Assembly (NCBI GenBank): GCA_003117195.1
Contig: BDSI01000110.1
Location: 248,001 to 312,000, forward strand
Source of the DNA: Eudorina sp. 2006-703-Eu-15
Lineage: Eukaryota; Chlorophyta; Chlorophyceae; Chlamydomonadales; Volvocaceae
DNA: 64,000 nucleotides
Reading direction: 5' to 3'
Part shown: positions 22,201-32,509 of the stretch, piece after piece
How the letters are laid out: every line of letters starts with the position of its first letter
How positions within the stretch are numbered: the stretch's first letter is position 1
Notes under the pieces: model-generated
Seen by the model: the letters and a program-made list of their open reading frames with translations, nothing else
Told to the model about the DNA's origin: nothing
Databases searched by the model: none
Program-made: the position numbers and the translations under genes

Positions 22201-25200
22201 CCAACAGCCTGGAGGCGGACCCCAAGCTGGACGCCACCTTCGCCCCGACGGCCTGCAGCCCCGCCAAGGGCCGCGCGGCCCCCAAGCTGCCCACCGGGGT
22301 GGCGCTCGTGGCCGATGACTTCAGCGGCCGGGCGCGACCCGCGGGTCAGTACGACGCCGGGGCCGTACAGTCTAACGCCAAGGGCAGCGCCAAGACGATA
22401 CCGCCCGTGCCAGCGGGGTTCGCCGCTTACAAAGCATACACTGGCGTCGGTCTGGGGCCGGTGTACGACAAGAACTGGCCGTACGACTACTGGATGGAAC
22501 GGGCGTGTCAGGACATCTACGTGGATGCCGTCAACGGGAGAGACAATCAGGATCACAACTACGAATCGAACTACACACGCCCCTTCAAGACCATTGATGC
22601 GGCCCTGGGCGCTATGAACCAGTGCGACCGCATCTTGCTCAAGGGCGGTCAAAATCACACGGGCGGCTTCGGCATCTTCACGCCCAACGTGAGTACGGAA
22701 GCCCGGAAGTCTTCTTGCTTGAGGCGCACTTGCCTGGGGCAGCGGCACATACAGCCCGGGACGGCCCCAGGGCCTCAGTCACAGGATTGTTGTCCACTGG
22801 CCCCTACCTTCCTTTCGGGATTCGGGTACATAGTCATCTCATCCGGAACACACAGGTAGGCGGCTGCTGCAGCCCTCGGTGGCGCCCTCTGAGCTGATGA
22901 CAGCAGTCGGTCCTCGCGGCTTGCGCGAGACCAGGGCTTGCGGCGGCGAGAACGGTTCGCTCCGCGCTTCGCCTTCCTATAAACGTTGTGACTGGGACTG
23001 ACGTTCTATACATACATCCCACAGCTTGTTTGTGTCCCTGAGCATGTGTATAGTGACCGATAATGATGATGACGTTGGCGTTAGTTGTGTCTCCGTCCCC
23101 GTCTGTCTGCCCGTCTGTCTGGGCCGGCCTCCACCCCATCCCAACACTCACTCATCAAACGCAGGTCACCATCATGACAAACCCCGCGGACCTGCCGGGC
23201 TCCAGGGCAAGGGTCGTCTGCAACAGTGCCACCGCGGATGATCCCTGCATCCGTACGGGTGACGGACTGTACGGCGGCGCGGCTGCGGTGACTCTCACCG
23301 ACTTCGACGTGGTGATGACGGGCAGCGCCTCGGGAAGCTGCGTCCACCTGAACGAGGGCGCGGGCAGCGGCACCAGCGCCTACTGGGCCTTCTACCTGAC
23401 GGCGCGGGGACTGAAACCAACGTTGTCGTACATCCAGGTAAGTACGGCATGGGAAAGACGCAACTCGGTCGAAGTGGCATAAACTGGTTCTGGAGTGTAT
23501 TAGAGTAATGTTGGATGCCGGTTTATTTGCGTACCGTGCACGACCGGGACTGTTGTGAGTCGTCGTTCGTTCCGGCAACAGCTAGCACCTGTCCTGAACT
23601 ATTTTCCCAGCAACCTTCGGCGCTCCCCTTTCCACATTGGCCGCCAGAATTTGGCGCTGACGAACTGCGGCCTCCACGGCATCAAGCTCAGCACCTTCGT
23701 CCACGGAGTGGTGATGCAGGGCCTCACCATCAGCCAGCCCAAGGCTACCGGCATCGAGGTCCGGGGAGGGTGGGACCTGACCATCAGCGGCAACACCATC
23801 CTCAGCCCGGGGGACACCGCCATCCGACTGGGCGGCGGGGCGCGCAACGTGGTGGTGGAGAGGAACCTCATCAGGTGAGACCTACACGGGCGGGGGAGGG
23901 AGGCGAGGGAGGGAGGAGAGGGAGGGAGGCGAGAGGCGGGGGAGTGGAGGGAGGCAAGGGAGTGGTGGGAGGGAGACAACAGGAAGATATACATATATAT
24001 GGAGGCGTTCTAGGGCTTATGTGCTGGCTGTGAGCGAGATTATTGCTGTATTGGGAAAGCCCGTCGATCCGCAAAAAAGCGGTGTATACGTGTTGAGCGA
24101 GGAACCTCGCCCGACCCAAACCAGTGACCGATGTACTCACCGGAAGTGGGTTGTGCTGATGAGCGGGGTATGTGTTTGTCGATGGCAAGGTACCTAGCAG
24201 TGCGTGCCTAGCGGTGCGCTGAAGGAGGACCGACTATGGTTTGTGTGTGCAGCTATCAAAAATGATGTTACAGTGGACCCCCCGCGGGTCACCGCCGGTG
24301 CCAGCCGTAGGCTCCTCACCGGAAAGGCATCAAGGCGTCTACGACGGCGCAAAGCTACGTGCGGTCCCTTGCACACCTACGCAGGAATTTTGGCGGCCGT
24401 GGCATCCTGCTGGGCAGCGATAATACCGAGGCGGAGTACATGGACGCGGACTGGGCCCGGTCCAACAGCAACGACTGGCACGACAACATCAACACCACTG
24501 TGCGCAAGTGAGCTTATTACTAGGGACAGTGCGCCTCCTAGGGATACCGGAATTAGTAACAACAACGATGTTAAGGAGCAGGGGTTGGAGAGGTTGTGGG
24601 TTTCCCCTGGCCTACGCACTACCCGTCCCTGGGAACGAGCGGGCGGTGGGCGGCCCTTGCCCCTTGCCCCTCGGCCTCCGCCCCATCACCCCGTGGCCCC
24701 CCATACCTGCCTCTGTGCGGCCCCGCCCCGCAGCAACATCCTGGACGGCGGCGCGGGTGCGGGTGTGGCCTTCTACTCGGCCCGCGACGCGGTGGTGGTC
24801 CACAACACGCTCCTCAACGTGGCGGCCTCCATGCAGGCGGGGGTGCTGCTCAACGTCAGCCCCAAGCAGCTGGGACCCACCCTGGAGGTCGGGCCGCCCA
24901 ACGTCAACATCACCTTCAAAAACAACATCGTCACACTGGGAGGCGGCCCCGCCACCAACCTCATGGTGGAGGCGCGCATCCTGACCGCCGGCATGGTCAG
25001 CTCGCAGCTGACCGTCCGGCCGCCCAACGGGACCTGCCGCCCAGCCAGCGGCGGCCACCGCCGACTTGCCAGCAGCGGCCGGCGACTGCGCTCCACCGGG
25101 TGGCAGCAGGCGACGGCGACTGCGACTGCGATGACTGTCAGCACCGCGGCGGCGGCGTCCTCGGCAGCCTTATCAGAACGCGGTGCTGACGGCGGGTCGT

Positions 25201-28200
25201 CCAGCAGCAGCCAGCAGCAGCAGCAGGGTGCGTCCGCTCATCACAGCACCGACACGGCGGAAGGGGGTGCCCGTGCCCGGCGCAGCCTTGCCTCCTTCGC
25301 GGACTCCGTGGTGAACGCCCCGGGGGAGCAGGGCCGCAACCCCGACGGCTCCTGCCCCGTCTTCCCCGCCTCCAACGCCTGGCATATGGACGTGAGCGCG
25401 ATGCGCGTGAGCCCCCGGAGTGACGCCATCAAGAGCCACATCGGCGGCGGGGGCCTGCACCCCGACTTCGGGGGCGGCTCCAGGATCAACGGCCAGCGTG
25501 TGCTGTACGGCATCCCGTTTGTGTTTGTGGACAGCAGCAAGGGCACGCCGATGGTCCCGGTGAGTAGCAGCGCCCCCGTGGGTGTGTGGCGTGGGTGTAG
25601 GCCATGGGCGTGTGGGCGTGGGCGTGTGGGCGTGGGCGGCGGCGTCGTCGTTGTGGGAGGCGTCGTGGGCGGGTCGTGGGCGGTGGCGTGGGCGTGGGCG
25701 GCGGCGTGTGCGTGTGCGTGGGCGGCGGTAGAGTTTTTGCGCGAACGGAAGCCTATAGATACCGTACTGCGGCAGCAGCTACCTACGACCGCCTCTGCCT
25801 ACCTACCCTGTTCTGTCGTCTTCTGGGAGGGATCGTGAGCGTGCCTGGGGACTGCACAACACATGCACACATTTGATGAGCAACTTACCCCTGCCATCTA
25901 CCACACCGGGTGTACCGGTGCGTGCAGATCGACCTTGACGCCTACGCGGACGAGTCGGACGTCTCCCCGGGCGGCTACCCCTTCCCCCCGGATGCGCCCG
26001 TAGAGGGAGCCTACCCCAACTGCCCAGACTCCCGATGCTGGGGTGACCGGCACGTGCTGGTGGTCGACAACGCCACGTGCCTGCTGTACGAGACTTACAG
26101 GAGGTGCGTGCGTGCGGCAGGACCAGCGCAAACACTACTTGGACTTCATGTGTTGAACTGCATACGTCCGCGAACTGCGATGCAACGCCGCCGCTCTGGA
26201 AGAACACCGTTGTGGGCTGCTCCCTTGACTTGGCGAGATCCTGACCCCGAGCCTGGCCTGCGCGCCGCGTCCGCAGTTTTCCGCCGGCGGTGACCGGCAC
26301 AGGCCGGTGGCGGGCCGATATTGTCGCGATGTTCAACCTGTCTCGAAACGCTGTGCGTCGGCCGCTGGGCTGGACTTCCGCCGACGCGGCCGGACTCCCG
26401 ATCTACCCGGGGCTGGTCAAGTGGGATGAGGTGGCGGTGAGGGGGGTCATCGATCACGCCATCCGCTTCACGGGGCCGAACTCACGGGCTGCCTACGCGC
26501 CGCCCGCCACCCACTTCGCGCCCACCGGCTACACCGGCCCTGACGCGCCGTACATGGGCATGCGCGTGCGCCTGAACGCGTCGTACGACTGCAGCCCGCT
26601 GGCGCCGGCGGCCCGTGTCTTCTGCACGGCGCTTAAAAAGTACGGCGGCATCTTTGCGGACAACGGCAGCCCCTGGTACTTCACGGGTGAGACTGGCTGC
26701 TGCCCTGCTGTCGGCCAAGTACCGTACACACATGCCCTGCTTGTGCGGGTTGCTTGGTGGTGCTCGTCAACGATCCCTCGCCCTTGCCACATCGAGGCAC
26801 ACCTGCGCATCTGTACATGCGCCTGATGGCTGGGCAGGTCGGCAGGTGCTTAGTGATGTGCAGCCGTCTCGTGCGTGGCGGGAGTTCCGCTGCTGATGCT
26901 GTCCTCATGATTGTCGAATTATTTCTGCCGCCGCTGTAGCGTCCCTCCCTCCCGCCCGCCCGCCCTCGCGCCCTTGCCCCCTGCCTGCCTCCAGGTGAGG
27001 CTAATGCCAGATGGGACTCCCTCCTGGACCAGCTCTCCGACATCGCGCGCATCCCCTCCTCCGCCATCGAGGTCCTGGACGGGGGCTGCATCTGCACCAA
27101 CGCCCAATGCACCAGCGCGGAATGCAACGGGGTGCGTCACGTGGGCCTTGTGGGCCTTGCTTGTGGGCCTTGTGGGCCTTGCTTGTGGGCCTAATGAATC
27201 TCGCTCGCTTGCGCCGAGTGCTCGTGGCTGGGTGGGACATGCACGGGGGACCAATCGGACGGCGGAGCGACCGGCTACCAGCAGCACAGTTGCAGCGGTG
27301 GGCAACAGCCAGCAATCAACCATATATACTGCTCCGTGCTCAGCAGCGGCCCCCAGGCCCCCCGGGCTGCTGCCCATTGCGTGCGGCCGCGTCTGTTGGC
27401 CGCTCGCTTGCTTGCTTTATACCGCCGGCGGGTCGATCCACGCCGCCGCCGGCCGGCCGCTCGCCGGTCCGGGTTGGGCTGATGGACGGCCGAGGGGGCG
27501 AGAGGCACTGCTTCCTGCAGGAGCGTTCCTTAGGGTTTCGCACATGCATGTGTGTTGACTGAATTGGCTTCAGCAAGCATGGAGGGACTCATGTGTGTAC
27601 GAATGCGCAGCTGCGGTTGTACCTACCTGCACCGCGATTATTTGCAACTAGGGGAGGGAATAAGCTAGGCCAAAACGCTGAACGGACCTTAGCTTGCGGG
27701 GTTGCGGCGTAAGGAGTCCAGCACCTTGCACGGTCCAGCACGCAGACGACGGCAGGCAGTTCACCAGGGTAGGAGCGTGTGGGGCGAGAAACCCGCCCAA
27801 ACAACGCAGACCCATGAGGAGAGAGAGTGTGTGTATGTGTGTATGCTTGTGCTCAGCCCGATCCTGCTTGAGGCCGGGGGTAGTCGGCGACGTCGCCTCC
27901 CCGGTGGGTCCGACTGTAAACAGCGCGCTGCACGCTGCGCTACTGCCCGCAGATCCCGGACGTGGACCCCAACACGGTCCCCATCTACCCGGCCATCACC
28001 TCCGTGACCAACATCTCCTTTGCCAACAACATATACTACAAGGCAGGCAGCCCCGCCGCAGCCGCAGTCGCCGGGCGCTACGTGGACCGGCGGGTGCCGC
28101 CGCCCGCAGGCGTCGGTTACGACGGCGGCCTGTCGGGCTGGAAGGCCTACACGGGCGGCGAGGCGGGCAGTGTGGAGGCGGACCCGAAGCTGGACTCGTC

Positions 28201-28333
28201 CACCTACCGGCCTCAGACGGGAAGCCCCGCGATTGGCAAAGTGCCACAGCAAGCAGCAGTGGCCTCCGACTACTACGGCTCCCCTCGCAACGCCGCCAAT
28301 GGGCTGACGGACATCGGGGCCGCGCTTGCCTAG
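16205..28333 (+). CDS. Secreted composite beta-helix protein A (DNRLRE-like module, two pectate-lyase-like helices, inserted domain)
   Basis: Nineteen exons: 16205-16420, 16510-16616, 16975-17017, 17710-17795, 18032-18256, 18576-18859, 19180-19322, 20005-20132, 20512-20846, 21098-21412, 22066-22688, 23165-23437, 23648-23874, 24385-24507, 24734-25559, 25928-26103, 26277-26686, 26995-27131, 27953-28333. All phases close, giving 1685 residues. Residues 1-28 are a signal peptide (CVLLTIVLSCMASGRA). Residues 30-255 resemble a DNRLRE/disaggregatase-type carbohydrate-binding module (KFRTLIRFEQL, AELTVTF). A right-handed beta helix starts near 270 (SPFKSLAKAVFEAWPG). A second starts near 775 (DIYVDAVNGRD, RPFKTIDAAL) and runs to about 1130. 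A low-complexity linker follows, then a conserved domain at about 1215-1545, and helix rungs resume to the end (GSVEADPKLD, DIGAALA). It is probably extracellular and acts on or binds matrix polysaccharide; no catalytic residue is assigned. A TTTTACAG just before the first GTGCTC allows an alternative upstream first exon. The donor at 18257 is GC. Confidence 0.88.
19691..19714. repeat. GT microsatellite
   Basis: About twelve GT dinucleotides in the intron between exons 19180-19322 and 20005-20132 of beta-helix gene A. Confidence 0.9.
21467..21502 (+). repeat. Dispersed repeat family 1, copy
   Basis: Almost identical to the copy at 757-800 over about 36 bp. It lies in the gene A intron after exon 21098-21412. 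The gene B intron at the same position is much shorter (192 nt against 653 nt) and lacks it, which suggests insertion after the duplication. Confidence 0.75.
25588..25735. repeat. GTGGGCGTGGGCGG-rich tract
   Basis: Degenerate G/T/C tract of GTGGGC and GGCGTG units in the intron after exon 24734-25559 of gene A. The gene B intron at the same position has no obvious counterpart, so it arose after duplication or was lost there. Confidence 0.75.
27133..27195. repeat. GTGGGCCTTGCTT tandem repeat
   Basis: Short tandem array of GTGGGCCTT and GTGGGCCTTGCTT units just inside the last intron of gene A. Confidence 0.8.
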
Positions 28334-31300
28334 CACGCACACACGTACTCCCTTTCTTCCCGGGCACGCACTCTTGTTCTGCCTGCCTGCCTGCCTCCGA
28401 AACCACTCCCATGCATGCATGCATGCATGTGTACACGCGCCCCGTGCCATCATGCCGCCACCGGGAGGTCATCGATTTGTTAGTAGTTGTGTACGTTTCA
28501 CGGCGGCGGCATCCGCGCTCGGGCCCCCCTGGAAAGGTTCTATCTGTCTGCACGGTGTTCGATGACCTCCATGCTCCATCTCATCACTATGCAATCTGAA
28601 TGGGTTGCAGGGGGCGGGGAGCAATGGGGGCAGCTGTAATCAGGGCTGGCCGCTGGTCCGTGGTTTTTCTAGAGTACGGATATACGGATAGAAGGATGGG
28701 GAGAACCAACGGACCGATAGATGGACGGATTTACAAATAGGCGATATGTACGGATGACCGGTGGCTACCTTGCAGGAGTCCAGACGCCGTCACAGCGGCA
28801 GGGCTGCCATGCCCGCCACGGCCATGGTGCATACACATGGCTGGTATAAAGTAATTTATAATTGATGATGATTTCGTGACGACTGGTCAAGTACGCAGCA
28901 GGCAGCAGAGCCGAGCAGAGCCGCCCTCCGGTTCTCCATCGGGGGCACACATATGGCACCCGCCCGCCCAGCAGATGTCACGCCTGGTCACGCTGAAGCA
29001 ATCGCGCGCTGGTCTCGTGAAGGTTCCAACGCACGGTTGGAATAAAGATCATATCCCCATCTGCTGGGTTGATTCGTTGGCCGCCCCCGCGAGTGAATGG
29101 ATGGATGCGCACATGATGGCGATATGATGATTTGCAGAAGCACGAATTGGGTCTTGGATGCTGCTGCCTCGAAGACTGGGCATTGCCTGCCTCATATATA
29201 GGGGTCGTACCATCGTATGAGTAATGTACGGCAGCCCTGCCATGGCCGCCTGCTGGTCGGCCTGGCTTGCTTGGCCGCTGGTTGCAAAGCTACAGGCGGG
29301 CCGCGCCGTAAACCGGCCGCGGGTATCTCGCAGTGGCCGTTTTATTTGAATTAGTAATTCCGTGCTGTGTCGTCGCCAACTAAGCAAGTTCGATGTTTCT
29401 GCTGGGCGAGGAGTTAGTTGCCAATTACGCCACGTCGCTACGGCAACAGGCAGCAGCAGTGCCATGATCATTTCTTGTGTTGGTATGCATGGGCCCGGGG
29501 GGCAAACGCACGTACCGTGCCAACACACATACCCACCAGGCACCAGCAGCCACGCAGCAAGTGGGGCTGCTCCGTGTTGCCGCCCTACCTGGATGTGGCC
29601 TTGCTTGCTGCGGCGGCGGCGTCAAAGTCCCGCCGCCGTATGTATCGTACGCGGCGTGTGTGTGGAGGGCAGCTGCTGCTTGCAGTGCACGTTACATTCG
29701 GATGTGCGTGTTTGGATGATGACTGGCGTGATGATGATCAGAATGTGTATGGGTTTCCCTCACCCGGAGTGTGTCTGACTATCTAATAAGTGAACCAGCT
29801 AGCCCGCGTGCCTATCTACCTGGGACTTATTTTTATCAGCGAGCCTCATCTCGTCGTGCGTCCGTACGGACACGGTTCGGTACGGCCGGTCGGTGTCACG
29901 TGCGTGTCCGTGAGTCTCGGACGTGGCTGTCCCGGGGAGCGGGCTAGGTACGGCAGGGTACGTACGGCCCTCGCTCCCCAGCAGCCGTACATACGGTGCA
30001 GCGTAAGTAGTGAGCGCCGGCGGCCATCGGCCGTGGGGCGGGGTCTACCCGCGGCCTTGGAGCGAGGTCACCGGTGTTATTATATATCAGCTGGTGCTGC
30101 AGTTTGATTGATTCCCGCGGATCGCTCGGTTCGATGTCTGCACCAGGCATGCATGTATGTATGTGTGTGTATGTATATGTGTGTGTGTGTGTGTGCGTGT
30201 GTGTGTGTGCCGGCGCCGCGCGTGGGCAGCATTCACAAGTAGCAAGCGAGCCCACGCATGCGCATCCCAAGGCAGTGAGGCGGCACGGAGCCGGATTATT
30301 GCTTCCAGCCCGAATGATACGGCATTACGTACGTAGCTGCTTGCTTGCATGCCGCGGGTCTTAATTTCAGGAGGCGGCGCGAGACTGCGAGAGGCACGCA
30401 GCAGGTCGCACCGGCGGCGGCGTGTAACGCATGTAAGCATGTGGCGTGTGTGGATATATGGGCGCCCTGCCTGGTGCAATCAAGCAAGGGGCGAAACACG
30501 GTGTGCACCGGAAGTCGGCCAACGGGGCAAGCAAGCAATGCAGATGTCGGGCAAGCGCAATGTTTGAATTTCCTACGTACCGAAGGCGCGGCGGCTGGTT
30601 GTGGTCGCCCGGCAAGCACGGTCGCGCGCCTGGCTGGAAGATGTTACATCTTAGATGTATCGATGTACGTCACGAGCACTACCGACGGTTCCTAGCTAGA
30701 TGCCCTGCTGTCTCACCCCCTGCGCGCGTGGGCCCATGACGCAGGATACCGCAAGCATAGAGCGACGGAGCCTATCACCCACATGTGGCGCCTTGCTTTG
30801 GAAAATCGCGGACCCACTGGTCCCTAAGAACAGCACCCGCCTAGCTGGCTGGGGGCCCGCCCAGGTGGCTCATCAGCCAGGCCTCTCGTCAGCAGCACCA
30901 GCTCCAGGGAACGCGCGCCCAGCAGCCCGCAGCGGCCCATTGCCGGGGGCTGCCCGCCATGCGCCCACAGCAGCCCTGCCTCCACACGCACCAAATTTAT
31001 CCCGCAGCGACATACACCAGCCAGCAGGCCCTATTAAACCAGGGCCGCCGGGAGCGAGAGGAAGTCATGTATATACCATAATATAATAACAACGAAGGGT
31101 GTACGTACGGGAGATATGAAGAGTCTCCTTCCTTGGCGGTCAACGCGGTCGACACGCACACCGCCTGCTATCTAGCTATCTAGTTGGGTCGCTCGTCCGA
31201 GGCGCCCGGAACGCACGAGCGGCGGGCAAGCAGCTGGCCGCCGCAGGCCCCTGCTGGTCCCGCATCCGTCCTGGCGTCAGGGCAGGGCCCGCTCCGCGCG

Positions 31301-32509
31301 CGACCCGGCTCGGGCCCGCGTGCGCGAGCAGCCCCCCAGCAGCGAGAATGATGCAGCCCTCGGGGCACCACCCCAACAGATAGCCTCATCGATCTATTGA
31401 TCGGTGCGTGACTGCGTTCGCGTGTGACGTCACACGTACAATAAATATATCCCTTTCCCGGGGTCCGCTGTAACGTTGATTCATTCAATACATACCAGTG
31501 CTTGCTTTCACATCTGAGCGTCATCATCACATACATACACGCACGCTGGCACGGCAAGAGGTCAATAGATAGGTAGATGCAGCAGTACATGTGTACGAAT
31601 GTGCTCCTGGCGGCGATCGATCAGCAGCAACGAAGTATGTGGGGGGATGAATCTACAAACGAGCTTCAGGCATACGACCGGCGTGGAGCAGCCAGCGAAG
31701 CACCCATCCAAAAAAAGAAGTGCGCTTCGTTCGTGTAAGGGTGCCATGAGCACGTGTGATAAAAATGCAAGGTGGGTGCATAGATAGGCACGGACCCGCC
31801 GGGGGAATGGGGATGGGTGTGCCGACACGCAGTGCATGGCCCCGTTGCATTATTTCAGCAGTGCTCGCCCTCGTGCCCGCCTTCGAGTATTAAGGCCTGA
31901 AAGGTCATTGCGATCGGTCTCGCGATCTGTAAATGACCCAAATAGTCGCCGTTACCTATCCGGGCCATGCAAGAATAATAATACGGTAGCCACCATTTCA
32001 GCATCAAACATCGCCCGTGCCGTTTTATTCTTTGCACACGCGAGCTATCACGCTGCTGTGTGTGCGGTGCAAAATGTACCGTCCGGATGCCGAAACCCTG
32101 CCGACAAATTCTGAGTATACGACTTGTGATTCCGCTCTACACCAGCGACCGAAATCCACCGACTCCGCCCACCTAAATGCCGGTGACACCGCCGGTGATC
32201 AGTTCTCTGCGATGCCGCACACCGTTATGCCAAGAATGCCGCCATATGAATATATGGCGGTTCGTTCGTCCCAGCCTGCTGGAAATAAAGATGAATGAAA
32301 ACACTCGCCCACGCGCCCCTTACTATGTCTGCCGCCGCCTTCGCAATCCCTTAAGTGGACGTAATGTGGCTGAGACTCGAAGTAAGGGCGGAGCCTTCGC
32401 TTACTTGGCGCGTTGCGTGCGTGCAGCTGCTTCCTTCGTCGCTGCGCCATCCAATGCAACGCCACCATCCATGCGCCAAGGGAGTGGACCCACGGGTCAT
32501 CACTCATCA
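28334..32509. other. 4.2-kb spacer between the convergent beta-helix paralogues
   Basis: No supported gene. It holds the 3' flanks of both paralogues, which face each other, and so forms the loop of the large inverted duplication. A TGTAA at 28635-28639 is a candidate poly(A) signal for gene A. A reverse copy of the CAGGAGTGCGTGACAT-type dispersed repeat lies at 28364-28396. TG and GTAT microsatellites occupy 30151-30209, and a short copy of the GGGGTCCGCTGTAACGTT repeat lies near 31458. Composition is mixed, with many ACGTAC and GCATGCAT palindromic steps. Confidence 0.6.
30151..30209. repeat. GTAT/GT microsatellite
   Basis: Compound ATGT then GT repeat in the spacer between the two convergent paralogues. 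Confidence 0.9.

Noticed and set aside
24204..25838. 544-codon single-exon gene
   Set aside because: Only 24734-25559 is coding. The flanks are introns, as shown by splice sites and by comparison with gene B.
28334..32509. Possible transposon between the convergent paralogues
   Set aside because: No transposase, reverse transcriptase or terminal repeats were recognised. Only microsatellites and short dispersed repeats are visible.
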